64,000 nt of DNA from Emergencia sp. 1XD21-10 (lineage in GTDB: Bacteria; Bacillota; Clostridia; Peptostreptococcales; Anaerovoracaceae): the NCBI RefSeq assembly GCF_009936045.1, contig NZ_QWEQ01000002.1, positions 62,001 to 126,000 of the forward strand, in the 5' to 3' direction. The position numbers and the translations under genes were made by a program. Positions 1 through 9,190 of this stretch are shown piece by piece. Each line of letters begins with the position of its first letter. The stretch's first letter is position 1. The notes under the pieces were generated by a model. It was not told where the DNA came from. It saw only the letters and a program-made list of their open reading frames with translations, and ran no database searches.

Positions 1-222
1 TGATTTACGGCTGGCTGTCCCTGCAAAGATAACTTCTTCCATTTTTCCGCCGCGAAGAGCTTTCGGGCTCTGTTCGCCGAGAACCCATCTGATGGCGTCG
101 CTGATATTACTTTTTCCGCTTCCATTGGGGCCTACGATACAAGTTACACCCTCGTGAAACTCTATAACTACCGGCTCTGCAAAGGATTTAAACCCATGCA
201 TTTCTAGCCTCTTAAAATACAT
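1..222 (-). CDS. smc: SMC chromosome segregation ATPase, N-terminal part (cut by window edge)
   Basis: Only the first 74 residues are in the window. The chain begins [14 protein letters not shown] and carries the Walker A loop GPNGSGKSN followed by the typical [12 protein letters not shown] segment, which identifies the N-terminal head half of SMC, the ATPase that compacts and segregates chromosomes with ScpA and ScpB. The ATG is at 222. It lies 64 bp downstream of rnc on the same strand, the rnc-smc order common in Firmicutes, so it is probably co-transcribed with plsX and rnc. Confidence 0.95.
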   Translation of the reverse strand, partial: MYFKRLEMHGFKSFAEPVVIEFHEGVTCIVGPNGSGKSNISDAIRWVLGEQSPKALRGGKMEEVIFAGTASRKS

Positions 223-286
223 ACTGACCTTTCCTCTTTCTACTAAGTTATGTTTTTCTTTGTCTCATACTAATTTCATGCCTTTA

Positions 287-985
287 TCAGAACTGATTTT
301 CTGACAACAGATGAAAGGTTTCTCTTGCGGCATTTTGCTCCGCTTCTTTCTTGCTTTTGCCTGACCCGCGCCCCAGCACCTTGCCATTGCAGGACAGATG
401 GACATAGAAGGTTTTATCGTGATCTGGACCTTCCTCTCTGTCCAGGTGATAGGAAATGATAATCTTCTTTCCGCGTTTTTGCAGAACTTCCTGCACCTGC
501 GTCTTATAATCGGTAAATATTCTGCCTGCAAGGGCATCCTCAATAGTCTTCGCAAACTCTCTTGAAACAAAGCGAAAGGCTTCTTCAAAACCGCCATCTA
601 AATAAATAGCACCTACTACAGCTTCCACTGCATCAGCAAGAATGGATTCTCTGTGTCTGCCTCCAGAGTGTTCTTCGCCTTTTCCCATATTCAAATATGC
701 ACCAATGTCAAGGCGTCTTGCCACCTGCGCCAAAGACTTTTCGCAGACAATAAGAGCTCTGGTTTTAGTCAGTTTTCCTTCATCCACTTTTTCCAAAAGC
801 TTATAAAGCTCCACACTAATAATTGCGTCAAAAAAAGCGTCACCTAAGAACTCCAGCCGCTCGTTGTTATTTTTAACCTCAGTTCCATGCTCTCTGCAGA
901 AGGAACTGTGGGTCAGCGCCTTGTTCAAAAGTTCTTTATCTTTAAATATATATTGGATTTTCTTCTCAAAATCTCCGTTATTCAC
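287..985 (-). CDS. rnc: Ribonuclease III
   Basis: Double-strand-specific endoribonuclease of 232 residues that processes rRNA precursors and structured mRNAs. The catalytic signature ERLEFLGDAFFD is at residues 42-53 (the usual form ends AVLD), with the second acidic cluster in DAVEAVVGAIYLDGG near residue 120. A double-stranded RNA-binding domain fills the last 75 or so residues. The start codon is GTG at 985, overlapping the plsX stop by 8 bp, behind GAGGAG, which suggests translational coupling with plsX. Length and domain order are normal for the family. Confidence 0.96.
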   Translation of the reverse strand: MNNGDFEKKIQYIFKDKELLNKALTHSSFCREHGTEVKNNNERLEFLGDAFFDAIISVELYKLLEKVDEGKLTKTRALIVCEKSLAQVARRLDIGAYLNMGKGEEHSGGRHRESILADAVEAVVGAIYLDGGFEEAFRFVSREFAKTIEDALAGRIFTDYKTQVQEVLQKRGKKIIISYHLDREEGPDHDKTFYVHLSCNGKVLGRGSGKSKKEAEQNAARETFHLLSENQF

Positions 986-1991
986 TGATTAGTATCTCCT
1001 CAATCTCCAAAACTGAATTCTGTATGGTATCTACCACATTTTCCTCCACATAAGGGATTGCCTTCATGATGGTCTGCTTTACGGCCAGAGCATCAGAAGA
1101 GCCATGCATTTTCAGAAGGGCTCCCTTTACGCCAAGAAGCGGCGCCCCACCATATTCTGCGTAGTTAAACTCTTTTTTAATTTCTGAAAGCTGATCTTTC
1201 AAAAGAACCGCACCAAGTTTGGACTTAGTCGTTGACAGAAATCTGCGCTTCATCTCGCGAAGTACCATCAAACCCATACCTTCTGTCAATTTAATGATTG
1301 CATTCCCCGTAAAACCATCTGTAACGATGATATCGCAAATGCCATCCTGCAGACTTCTTGCCTCAATGCTGCCGATAAAGTTCAGATTACTCTTTGAAAG
1401 CAGTTCATAGGCAGCCTTTGTCAAAGTAGTACCTTTGCCTTCTTCTGTTCCGTTATTGACAAGTCCTACAGTCGGGTTCTCTCTCTTCAAAACCTTTTCC
1501 ATATAAATGCTGCCCATAGTGGCAAACTCTAAAAGATTGCCTGGCTTGCACTCTGCGTTAGCGCCGGTATCTACCAAAAGAGACGGCTGCATGCCGATGA
1601 CTGGATAAACTGTTGCCAGGGTCGGTCTGTCGATTCCTTGAATTCTTCCCAGAATAAAAAGTCCTCCTGCCAGAAGTGCCCCGGTGCTTCCTGCCGAAAG
1701 GAGCACATCCGCTTCTTTGTTCTTCACCATGTTAAGACCCTTGACAATAGAAGAATCCTTTTTAGTTCTAACCGCCTTGACAGGAGCTTCATCGTTGGTG
1801 ATTTCTTCGCTTGCGTCAATGACCTCTATCTTTTCAGAAATGGTCCCGTATTTAGCAAGGCAAGCTCTGATTTTATCCTCATGGCCAATAATCGTAATCT
1901 GATCTTTAATCTCTTTTGCTGCTGCAACTGCACCTTCTACAATAACTTCCGGCGCGTGGTCGCCACCCATACCGTCCAATAAAATTTTCAT
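978..1991 (-). CDS. plsX: Phosphate acyltransferase PlsX
   Basis: Makes acyl-phosphate from acyl-ACP, feeding PlsY in phospholipid synthesis at the membrane surface. The 337-residue chain begins MKILLDGMGGDHAPEVIVEG, the PlsX hallmark. An in-frame start further upstream exists, but ATG at 1991 is preceded by AGGAGG at ideal spacing, so I use that one. It overlaps rnc. Upstream lies a gap of almost 600 bp containing repeat island A. Its usual partner fabD/acpP is not adjacent here; rnc and smc follow instead. Confidence 0.95.
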   Translation of the reverse strand: MKILLDGMGGDHAPEVIVEGAVAAAKEIKDQITIIGHEDKIRACLAKYGTISEKIEVIDASEEITNDEAPVKAVRTKKDSSIVKGLNMVKNKEADVLLSAGSTGALLAGGLFILGRIQGIDRPTLATVYPVIGMQPSLLVDTGANAECKPGNLLEFATMGSIYMEKVLKRENPTVGLVNNGTEEGKGTTLTKAAYELLSKSNLNFIGSIEARSLQDGICDIIVTDGFTGNAIIKLTEGMGLMVLREMKRRFLSTTKSKLGAVLLKDQLSEIKKEFNYAEYGGAPLLGVKGALLKMHGSSDALAVKQTIMKAIPYVEENVVDTIQNSVLEIEEILISE

Positions 1992-2136
1992 TCTGTTCCT
2001 CCTAGCTCGCTGTCGCGTGAGCATACATAATTTATTTTAACACAATTCCATGTTTTATGCAAGAAATGGAAGGATTCTATAATAAATGTTAGGAAGCGAC
2101 CTCAACATTTAACATAGAACCAAAAACTACGTTACC

Positions 2137-2437
2137 GTTGTGCAAAGGAAGCCATGTTTCGCTTATTAGCACAACCGACAACCATAAAAGTTGTGCATAC
2201 TAATGCTATAAGTGATGTCTTGCACAACGTTTCAATTTTTTACCGTTTAACAGCAAAAAAGTTGTGCAATCATAGGTATTTCCCGCCTGTTTTACACAAC
2301 TTTCTGTTTGTATTCCACGATAAATACAGATCTGTCTGTTGGAAGTTGTGCAGGATAGTCTTCAGAAAACTATTTTGCACAACCGACACCGCCAAGAGTT
2401 GTGCAAATCAATACTATAAAACTTTTCCCTGCACAAC
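2137..2437. repeat. Intergenic inverted-pair island A (GTTGTGC family, five units)
   Basis: Ten copies of GTTGTGC or its complement GCACAAC alternate strictly in orientation. They group into five units that open with GTTGTGC and close with GCACAAC: 2137-2175, 2190-2228, 2261-2300 (right arm ACACAAC), 2345-2383 and 2398-2437. Unit lengths are 39, 39, 40, 39 and 40 bp, while the interiors share no sequence and the linkers vary (14, 32, 44 and 14 bp). The island lies in the 586 bp gap between plsX and glyA. It is not a CRISPR: there is no conserved long repeat. Confidence 0.85.
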
Positions 2438-2500
2438 TTTTCAAAAAATATACCCCCTACCCCTATATTACTGTACAATCTGATTGATAAATTTCATATA

Positions 2501-2550
2501 CAAAAGAGAACTGCTCTCATGCACAAATTCCCGTGCAAAAGCAGTCCTCT
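2501..2550 (-). terminator. Rho-independent terminator of glyA
   Basis: On the minus strand an imperfect stem AGAGGACTGCT / AGCAGTTCTCT with an inner GCAC/GTGC stem ends in a short T run, about 28 bp after the glyA stop codon. The inner stem reuses the GTGCA/TGCAC core of the adjacent island A. Confidence 0.7.
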
Positions 2551-2577
2551 TTCTTTTAATTTAAAATATCTGCTGTT

Positions 2578-3813
2578 TTACAGCATTTCTTTAATTACTG
2601 CGTCAATCTTTCTGGCTACTTCTCTGAAATCCTCTTCCTTGTAGCCTCTTGTGGTCATCGGCGCTGTACCAATTCTAACACCACTGGTTTCCTTCGGAGA
2701 ACGTTTCTCGCCTGGCACGCAATTTTTGTTCAGGGTAATGCCGACTTCATCTAATTTATCCTGCAAATCCTTACCGCTGAACGGGAATTCCAGTAAATCT
2801 AATAGAAATACATGATTATCAGTGCCGCCGGTTACAATCTTGTAACCCAGTTTCAGGAATTCATCAGCAAAGGCTTTGCAGTTAGCGACAACCTGCGCTG
2901 CATATTCCTTATATTCCGGACGAAGTGCTTCCTCTGCACAGACTGCTTTTCCTGCGATTACGTGTTCCAACGGACCGCCCTGGGCATAAGGGAACACCGC
3001 GCTGTCTACCTTTTTTGCTAAATCCTGACGAGCAAAGATCAGACCGCCTCTTGGTCCTCTCAAAGTCTTATGGGTTGTGGTGGTTACGATATCCGCATGA
3101 CCGAACGGAGACGGGTGTGCGCCTCCTGCCACAAGACCTGCGATGTGCGCCATATCCACCATAAAATAAGCCCCTGCTTCCTTTGCAATTTCAGCAAAAG
3201 CAGCAAAGTCGATGATTCTGGAATAAGCGGAAGCACCAGTCAGAATCAGCTGCGGCTTGTATTCCTGCGCCTTCTTTCTGACGTCTTCCATATCGATGAA
3301 TCCATTCTCATCTACATCGTAAAATACCATGTTGTAAAGCTTTCCGCTGAAGTTGACGCCGGATCCATGAGTCAAATGTCCACCGTTATCCAAACTCAGG
3401 GACAAAATGGTATCCCCCGGCTGCAAAATTGCCTTATATGCTGCAAAGTTTGCCTGAGAGCCGCTGTGTGGCTGCACGTTTACGTGGTAATCGGTGTCAA
3501 ATACCTTTCTCCACATATCGCAGCAGTATTCCTCAAGCTCGTCGACAAACTTGGTTCCGCCATAGTATCTGCTGGTGTTGCCGGAGGTTCTCACATAAGG
3601 ATAGCCTTCTGCATACTTCCAGGAAAGACAGCTTCCGCAAGCAGCCAGTACCGCCTCAGAACAATAATTTTCTGAAGCAATCAGCTCAATGTTGTTCTTC
3701 TGTCTGTTATATTCCTTTTCAATCAGATTCCCCACAACTGGAGAGGATTTCTTAATAAATTCAAAATTCTCTACGTTATAGGTGCTGTTATCTGCGCCTT
3801 CTCTGTTAAACAT
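2578..3813 (-). CDS. glyA: Serine hydroxymethyltransferase
   Basis: PLP enzyme that interconverts serine and glycine while charging tetrahydrofolate with a one-carbon unit. The 411-residue protein has the PLP-lysine motif [11 protein letters not shown] (Lys near residue 249), the RYYGG segment and the DMAHIAGL motif. The start at 3813 follows a GGAAG ribosome binding site. The N-terminus is about 20 residues longer than in E. coli GlyA. It stands alone, with its own terminator, although the folate biosynthesis operon and folC are within 13 kb. Confidence 0.96.
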   Translation of the reverse strand: MFNREGADNSTYNVENFEFIKKSSPVVGNLIEKEYNRQKNNIELIASENYCSEAVLAACGSCLSWKYAEGYPYVRTSGNTSRYYGGTKFVDELEEYCCDMWRKVFDTDYHVNVQPHSGSQANFAAYKAILQPGDTILSLSLDNGGHLTHGSGVNFSGKLYNMVFYDVDENGFIDMEDVRKKAQEYKPQLILTGASAYSRIIDFAAFAEIAKEAGAYFMVDMAHIAGLVAGGAHPSPFGHADIVTTTTHKTLRGPRGGLIFARQDLAKKVDSAVFPYAQGGPLEHVIAGKAVCAEEALRPEYKEYAAQVVANCKAFADEFLKLGYKIVTGGTDNHVFLLDLLEFPFSGKDLQDKLDEVGITLNKNCVPGEKRSPKETSGVRIGTAPMTTRGYKEEDFREVARKIDAVIKEML

Positions 3814-3922
3814 GTGTACACTTCCTTTCGGTTTTTGAAAATACCGTATTATTGTATCACAACAAAGATGGACTATTCAACCTAATTCTGTTCAAATCCA
3901 TGAAATTCACGAAAAGAACAGT

Positions 3923-4549
3923 TTACACTTCTTCCATCTGTAAAATAGACACTTCAAAGGCAGTTTTGACCATCACATCGCCGTCCTCACATTTTTTCTT
4001 ATACTGCCTGCTTTGAATTCTTCCGTGAAGGGCAATCTTTGCCCCCACTTCAAGACTTGATGAGTACACCGCATTTCGACCCCATGCAATGCACGGTATG
4101 TAGTCGGATTTGTTGTAAAGCCGGTTGACCGCCAGCATAATGTCGCAGATTTTGCGCCCCAAAGGCGATGTCCTCCCAAGAGGCGGTTTGCAAATATAAC
4201 CTTCCAGATAAATCTGATTCAGAGGTTCAAAGCATTCCTCCGCCTCAGCTATATCTCTTGCAAAGACTACAATATTTAAGCGGTTGTGACCGTCTACATC
4301 TTCGTTATACGTGCGAATCTGCCCCTGTACCTCAATCCACATGCCGACTTCAATCTGCATGGTGTTCAAAATCCGTTCGGAAGCCATGACAATAATTTGG
4401 TCTTCGTATCCGCTGTTTCTGGCAATGCCCACCTCAAAAGTATAAAATGCTTCCCCATATGTTTTATGATTCAGCTTCAGCCCATCTATGATTTCACCCC
4501 GAATATATGCTATGTTTGTAGGGTTATTACTGTCCGTCGTATTTATCAT
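3923..4549 (-). CDS. SSB-like protein with two OB-fold segments
   Basis: A 208-residue protein resembling single-stranded DNA-binding proteins of clostridia. Residues 10-100 (YIRGEI...FYTFEVGIARNSG...IEVQGQIRTY) and 110-205 (YLEGYICKPP...DIMLAVNR...YIPCIAWGRNA...ALHGRIQSR) each follow the SSB OB-fold pattern, so the chain looks like an internal duplication. It lacks the acidic DDIPF-type tail of the main replicative SSB. Function is inferred as ssDNA binding or a specialised, perhaps competence- or repair-related SSB. No neighbour points to a pathway. Confidence 0.7.
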   Translation of the reverse strand: MINTTDSNNPTNIAYIRGEIIDGLKLNHKTYGEAFYTFEVGIARNSGYEDQIIVMASERILNTMQIEVGMWIEVQGQIRTYNEDVDGHNRLNIVVFARDIAEAEECFEPLNQIYLEGYICKPPLGRTSPLGRKICDIMLAVNRLYNKSDYIPCIAWGRNAVYSSSLEVGAKIALHGRIQSRQYKKKCEDGDVMVKTAFEVSILQMEEV

Positions 4550-4610
4550 ATTTTCCCTCCCAGAAATTCACATTAGTACATTGTATTCTGAGACGCAGAA
4601 AGTATGCCAA

Positions 4611-5255
4611 TTAGCTAGTTTCCCCTGCCAGTGCCACCGGATTATATAAATTAGGGCATTTTATAGTATAAACAAGACTGTCTGCCTGCGCCGAAGTCAA
4701 CGTATCCGGCGTCTTGCCGAAGTAATAGCCGGCCGCTTCCTTAATTCCATAGCAGTTTTCCCCAAAATAAATACAGTTTAAATACATTTCCAGGATTTCA
4801 TCTTTGGAATAATCCCACTCCAGGTGAAACGCTACAAAGACCTCCGCTACCTTTCTCTCCATAACCTTTTCAAAATCGAAATACATATTCTTTGCAAGCT
4901 GCTGCGTAATTGTGCTTCCACCTTCTACAAAGCTTCCCGCAATGATGTCGTTTTTTACTGCTCTTGCAATAGCGAGAGGATCTATGCCAAAATGCCAGGA
5001 AAAGCGTTTATCCTCAGACTTTATAATCTCTTCCACAAAATAATCGGACATCTCTGACAGAGGTACATAATCGTCACGTTCTCTGATTTCAGAAACTTTC
5101 TCTTCCAGGGGTACTTCTTCCACCGCAGTTTTGTACAGCTGATAGCCCCTGTATACTGTCGGCGCTGCAGCAATGCTGCATGCAAGCGCCAGTACCAAAC
5201 AAACCTTAAATAGCTTTCTCAAAAAAAACACCCCTTTCCCATTTGATACTTTCAT
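4611..5255 (-). CDS. mtgA: Monofunctional peptidoglycan glycosyltransferase (GT51)
   Basis: Polymerises lipid II into glycan strands at the outer face of the membrane. One N-terminal membrane anchor (residues 12-32) precedes a GT51 domain with the catalytic glutamate motif KSEDKRFSWHFGID and the GGSTITQQLAKNMYF motif. There is no transpeptidase domain; the chain ends after 214 residues, which is normal for the monofunctional class. It lies between the ThrE-like exporter genes and the SSB-like gene on the same strand. The gene symbol is by family and not by orthology. Confidence 0.88.
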   Translation of the reverse strand: MKVSNGKGVFFLRKLFKVCLVLALACSIAAAPTVYRGYQLYKTAVEEVPLEEKVSEIRERDDYVPLSEMSDYFVEEIIKSEDKRFSWHFGIDPLAIARAVKNDIIAGSFVEGGSTITQQLAKNMYFDFEKVMERKVAEVFVAFHLEWDYSKDEILEMYLNCIYFGENCYGIKEAAGYYFGKTPDTLTSAQADSLVYTIKCPNLYNPVALAGETS

Positions 5256-5326
5256 TGTATCCCATGAGAAAAGGGTATTCCATAGATATTCGTTACAGAT
5301 TGCTTACAGTTTTGTAAGGTCCTTTT

Positions 5327-5770
5327 CTAAGAATCCTTGCGCCAAGCTGCTGCAGCTTTATTCCAGTACTTGTTCATCACCGTCACAATTACAAACCCCA
5401 GCGAAATAGCAAGAGCAATTGTAATTGCTGCGGTTCCATTTTCAGCAAACATGGCTTTGTCTTCGCTGACAAGACCATACATGGTATAATACAGTCTACC
5501 TCCGGGAATCAGCGGCACTGCTGCAGCAGTCAGAAAAATCGTCGCAGGAGCGCGATTTACCCGCGCCATAACCTCTGCGTAAACTGCTACAAAGACAGAT
5601 GCAATAAGATTTGCCTCAAAATTGCTGCCTAGCCATTCAAAACAGGCAAGGTAAATGCCCCATGTAACCAGCCCTCCGATACCTGCATACAACACCTGCC
5701 TGCCTTTTATTTTCAGCATAAGTGCAAATCCAATAGATCCCAGAAAAGCAACAATCAGCTGTACAATCAT
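5327..5770 (-). CDS. Threonine/serine exporter, C-terminal-type subunit (ThrE/YjjB family)
   Basis: A 147-residue integral membrane protein with about four transmembrane helices and the family segment NRAPATIFLTAAAVPLIPGGRLYYTMYGLV. It corresponds to the C-terminal half of ThrE, the amino-acid exporter of Corynebacterium. An in-frame upstream start exists, but ATG at 5770 has GGAGGTG in front and overlaps the stop of the partner gene by 4 bp (ATGA type), implying translational coupling. The two half-genes together make one split ThrE exporter. Confidence 0.85.
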   Translation of the reverse strand: MIVQLIVAFLGSIGFALMLKIKGRQVLYAGIGGLVTWGIYLACFEWLGSNFEANLIASVFVAVYAEVMARVNRAPATIFLTAAAVPLIPGGRLYYTMYGLVSEDKAMFAENGTAAITIALAISLGFVIVTVMNKYWNKAAAAWRKDS

Positions 5771-6531
5771 AAGACACCTCCAAGGAGTATAATAGTCAGG
5801 GCAAAGCCGCAGGCAATAGCTGCTGCTATTAAAAGAGAATTGCACAGGCGTAAAAGCCCCGAAGCGATATCCCCTGTCAGCATATCACGCACTGCGTTGG
5901 TCAATGCAATGCCCGGAATCAGCAGCATAATTCCGCCAATCATGAGCATTTCCACATGATCTCCAATGCCCAGCGCTACAAAAACATGCGCACAAATACC
6001 TGCAACCACCGATGCTACAAAGTGATATACAATCTGATTTTTTTCCTGCTTTGCGTAAAACAACTCAAAGAGCACCATAACAATCGCCATCAGCGATGAC
6101 GCTAGGCCATCTTTGATACTGCCGCCAAAGAACACGGCAAAAGCTCCGGCTCCCAGCATGCAGCCGATAAAATGCAGCCAAACAGACTGTTTAGGACGCG
6201 CCAAAACTTCATCAAATTTTTGTCGAAGTTCGCAAACGTCCGGCTTATTCGCACAGATATATCTGCTCAAATTATTGAGATAATCAAGGCGATCGAAATT
6301 AGTATCATAGCGAATCAGTCTTCTGATATGGGTCAAAATTCTGCCGTCTGGTGCTTCCATAGTTACCTGAATGTTGGAGGTAATGATAAACACATTAATC
6401 CGCTCTGCGCCGTAGCTTTCGCACATGCGCAAAATGCTGTCCTCCACACGACTAACTTCTGCACCGCAGCAGACCATCTCTTCTCCAATATCTAAAATGC
6501 CCTGCAAAATTCTGTCATAATCGAAATCCAT
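5767..6531 (-). CDS. Threonine/serine exporter, N-terminal-type subunit (ThrE/YjjP family)
   Basis: 254 residues. The soluble N-terminal part carries the YjjP pattern (GEEMVCCGAEVSRVEDSILRMC) and is followed by about five transmembrane helices (residues 120-250) with the motif GGIMLLIPGIALTNAVRDML. This is the N-terminal half of a split ThrE transporter for export of threonine, serine or a related small metabolite. It follows the acetyltransferase gene immediately (stop and start touch) and overlaps its partner by 4 bp. Confidence 0.87.
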   Translation of the reverse strand: MDFDYDRILQGILDIGEEMVCCGAEVSRVEDSILRMCESYGAERINVFIITSNIQVTMEAPDGRILTHIRRLIRYDTNFDRLDYLNNLSRYICANKPDVCELRQKFDEVLARPKQSVWLHFIGCMLGAGAFAVFFGGSIKDGLASSLMAIVMVLFELFYAKQEKNQIVYHFVASVVAGICAHVFVALGIGDHVEMLMIGGIMLLIPGIALTNAVRDMLTGDIASGLLRLCNSLLIAAAIACGFALTIILLGGVL

Positions 6532-6978
6532 TTATGCAATCTCCAGTTTCATAACCTCTGGGTGGCAATTCTTCTGATACTGCGGACAGTACTTGCACTC
6601 GAAGAAATTAGGGGCTGTTTCCGGATCGATGGCAGTAAAGCCGTTAGCGCGGAAGAATCCTGGCGCTCTTGCTACCAGATAAAGACTATCCCCACCAAGC
6701 TCCTTCACCGTATCAATCACCTTCTGCAGCAGTATATTGCCCACTTTCAACTTGCGATAAGGCGCATCCACCGCAATGCCGTCGATGATATAGCGGCCTT
6801 CTCTCTTTGCGAGAACCACTGCACCTACCAGGTGTTCCTCTGCACCGTGGACAATTTCAAAGCATCTTACGATATCCGTATCCACTTCCTCATCACCATC
6901 AAATTCAAGCTCATTTTCAACAAAAAACTGAACCAATTTCTCATACGCATCTGTCTGTCTCAAAATCAAACGCATCAT
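6532..6978 (-). CDS. GNAT family N-acetyltransferase
   Basis: A 148-residue GNAT protein. The acetyl-CoA loop lies in YRKLKVGNILLQKVIDTVKE, and the C-terminus is cysteine rich (CKYCPQYQKNC), a layout seen in clostridial GNAT proteins of unknown substrate. The start at 6978 is ATGATG embedded in the stop of the upstream lipid kinase gene, behind GAGAGGAAA, so the two are coupled. The substrate cannot be named from sequence; position in the valS-folC run gives no clear clue. Confidence 0.82.
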   Translation of the reverse strand: MMRLILRQTDAYEKLVQFFVENELEFDGDEEVDTDIVRCFEIVHGAEEHLVGAVVLAKREGRYIIDGIAVDAPYRKLKVGNILLQKVIDTVKELGGDSLYLVARAPGFFRANGFTAIDPETAPNFFECKYCPQYQKNCHPEVMKLEIA

Positions 6979-7916
6979 ATCGTTTCCTCTCCCATATTGT
7001 CTTCCAAAGTAAAGATTTTTAGTCGATTGTGCAAAACGCTGAAAGTCAGCGGCAGTTTTTCACCGTGTTCACCGTCAATATCCGTCGGTAAATCGCTGGA
7101 CGCTTCTATTTTCAGGCTGTTGGTCTGAAAATGCAGCACTCTTTTGCTGGACGGATGGTTTCCTTGTAAAATTTTCACGAAAACCCCTGGCATTTCCAAA
7201 AGTCCCATGTTCCTAAACAGAATGACGTCGAGAAGTCCGTCGTTAATCTCTGAATCCGGTGAGATTTTCTTAAAACCGCCTGCCGATTTTCCGTTCATCA
7301 CCACCATAAAATACATCTTTTCGCGGTAAACTTTTTCCGGCGTCGTCAGAGTCACCTTAATTGGCTTCAAGTTAGGCACTTCGGACAGTCCCTTTAGATA
7401 ATATGCCAAAATACCGATAGTATTCTTTAAGGTTGGGTCGGTCTTCTGGCTGACGTCCACAACCTGCCCCATGGCTGCCACGTTAATAAAGTGACGGTCG
7501 TTGACCTTTCCCACATCGGCATAGGTATAATTATCCCCAAGAGCGATGTCCACCATGCGCTCTATATCGCCGGGGATATTGAAGTAATACGCAAAGTCAT
7601 TCGCCGTTCCTGCAGGAAAAATCGCCAGCGGCAGATAGATATCATTTCGTATCATAGCGTTAACACATACATTGATGGTGCCATCGCCTCCGGCAGCGAT
7701 AATCTGCCTGTATTCATTCTGCGTGCCTTCTCTGCTGATTTCCGCCAAAAAATCAGCAATCACTGTACCGTGAGCCGCCCGCACCGGCACCACCAGATAA
7801 CCTGCGTCCTGGCAGCGACCGATGATATAGTCCAGATTGTTCTTGAACATGCCGCTTCCGGAATTTGGATTATAAAATAAAATAATCTTGTTAAGTTTCT
7901 CTGACTCCTTTTTCAT
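6975..7916 (-). CDS. Diacylglycerol kinase-family lipid kinase (YegS/BmrU type)
   Basis: A 313-residue soluble lipid kinase with the nucleotide-binding pattern LFYNPNSGSG near the N-terminus and the family signature AAGGDGTINVCVNAM, followed by PAGTANDFA. Members phosphorylate diacylglycerol or related lipids with ATP. A TTG start at 7940 is possible, but ATG at 7916 has GAGGAC at good spacing and still overlaps the folC end by 26 bp, so I prefer it. It is followed by an overlapping acetyltransferase gene. Confidence 0.86.
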   Translation of the reverse strand: MKKESEKLNKIILFYNPNSGSGMFKNNLDYIIGRCQDAGYLVVPVRAAHGTVIADFLAEISREGTQNEYRQIIAAGGDGTINVCVNAMIRNDIYLPLAIFPAGTANDFAYYFNIPGDIERMVDIALGDNYTYADVGKVNDRHFINVAAMGQVVDVSQKTDPTLKNTIGILAYYLKGLSEVPNLKPIKVTLTTPEKVYREKMYFMVVMNGKSAGGFKKISPDSEINDGLLDVILFRNMGLLEMPGVFVKILQGNHPSSKRVLHFQTNSLKIEASSDLPTDIDGEHGEKLPLTFSVLHNRLKIFTLEDNMGEETI

Positions 7917-9189
7917 TGATAAGTCCTCTAATCTTTCCAATCAAATATAATGAACCTGTGAATAATATTACATCATACGCTTCGTATAACCCCTGCGCAC
8001 AGCTGACCGCCTCTTCTGCCTTGCTAAAGCGGTGGACATGACCTCCCCTTTTCTGCATCTTTTCTGCCAGTTCTTCTGCCGGCAGTTTTCTCGGATTGTC
8101 CGGCTCTGTGGCTATAAAATCCTTAGTTATATCCATAAAGGAGTCTAGAACTTCCTCCACTTCCTTATCTGCTAAAATACCGGTCACCATGAGGATTTTT
8201 TTATCTTTAAAGTGGCGAAGGACGGTTTCTTTCAGCGCCTTTGCCCCACCCGGATTGTGAGCGCCATCTAAGATTACAAAAGGCTCTTTTTCCATGATTT
8301 CAAAGCGTCCGATTTGCTTTGCCCGCTTAAAGCCCTCTGCAATCTGTTCATCAGTAACTGTGAAATCTCCTCGTTTATTTAACAGAGCGATTGCAGTCAG
8401 TGCTGTCAACGCATTTTGCACCTGATGGCGCCCAACCATAGAAACCGTAAACTCATAGGTTTCCTTTAGGACTTCAGCACGAACGTGAGTACCTTCTACC
8501 GTTTCTTCCAGAATTTCACACGGACTTTGCAGTGCGTCAAAAATCGGCGTATGCTTTTCTATGGCCTTGTGCTTCAGTACCCACATGGCTTCCTCATTTT
8601 CTACACCGGTAATAACCGGACAGCCTTCTTTGATAATTCCCGCCTTTTCTGCAGCAATCTCCTCGATGGTCTCGCCCAGCCTGTCTGTGTGGTCCAGAGA
8701 AATAGAGGTAATAATGCTGCAAAGCGGCTGCTTTACTACATTGGTGGAGTCGCCCCTACCGCCAAGTCCTACTTCCAGCACTACAAAATCCGTATTCTTT
8801 TCTTTGAAATAGAGAAAAGCAACGGCTGTAATCACTTCAAATTCTGTCGGTGATTCATGACCTTCTGCAACCATTTCTTCTGTCATTGCAAGGACGACGT
8901 CGCTGCACCGCTGCAAATCCGCATCGGAAATAAAGCTGCCGTCAAATTCGATTCGTTCGTTGAATACCTCCAGAAAAGGCGAAGTAAACAGCCCGCACCG
9001 GTAGCCGGCTGCCTGCAGAATCTCATAGAGATACCTGCAGACAGAGCCTTTGCCGTTGGTTCCTGCAACGTGAAGCACTTTTAAATCCTCGTGAGGATTG
9101 CCCAGCTTTTCAAGAAGCACATTCATTCGTTCCAGCCCCAGCACCCAGCCAAATTTCTGAAATTCACTGATTTTGCTGATTGCATCCAT
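7891..9189 (-). CDS. folC: Folylpolyglutamate synthase / dihydrofolate synthase
   Basis: Adds glutamate to dihydropteroate and to tetrahydrofolate. The 432-residue protein has the Mur-ligase-type P-loop HVAGTNGKGSVCRYL, the SLDHTDRLG motif and the ILDGAHNPGGAKAL motif of the C-terminal domain. It starts 1 bp after the valS stop; the valS-folC pair is conserved in many Firmicutes. With the folE-folP-folBK operon 5 kb away it completes the dihydrofolate branch apart from the phosphatase step. Confidence 0.94.
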   Translation of the reverse strand: MDAISKISEFQKFGWVLGLERMNVLLEKLGNPHEDLKVLHVAGTNGKGSVCRYLYEILQAAGYRCGLFTSPFLEVFNERIEFDGSFISDADLQRCSDVVLAMTEEMVAEGHESPTEFEVITAVAFLYFKEKNTDFVVLEVGLGGRGDSTNVVKQPLCSIITSISLDHTDRLGETIEEIAAEKAGIIKEGCPVITGVENEEAMWVLKHKAIEKHTPIFDALQSPCEILEETVEGTHVRAEVLKETYEFTVSMVGRHQVQNALTALTAIALLNKRGDFTVTDEQIAEGFKRAKQIGRFEIMEKEPFVILDGAHNPGGAKALKETVLRHFKDKKILMVTGILADKEVEEVLDSFMDITKDFIATEPDNPRKLPAEELAEKMQKRGGHVHRFSKAEEAVSCAQGLYEAYDVILFTGSLYLIGKIRGLINEKGVRET

Positions 9190-9190
9190 C

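Noticed and set aside
2137-2437. CRISPR array
   Set aside because: Only 7-8 bp words recur, in alternating orientation, with uneven linkers and no cas genes in the window.
2137-2437. Integron attC sites
   Set aside because: The arms do not fit RYYYAAC/GTTRRRY, units are too short, and there are no cassettes or integrase.
2154-2483. Open frame of 109 codons in the plsX-glyA gap
   Set aside because: It consists of the island A repeat words and the terminator region, and has no ribosome binding site.
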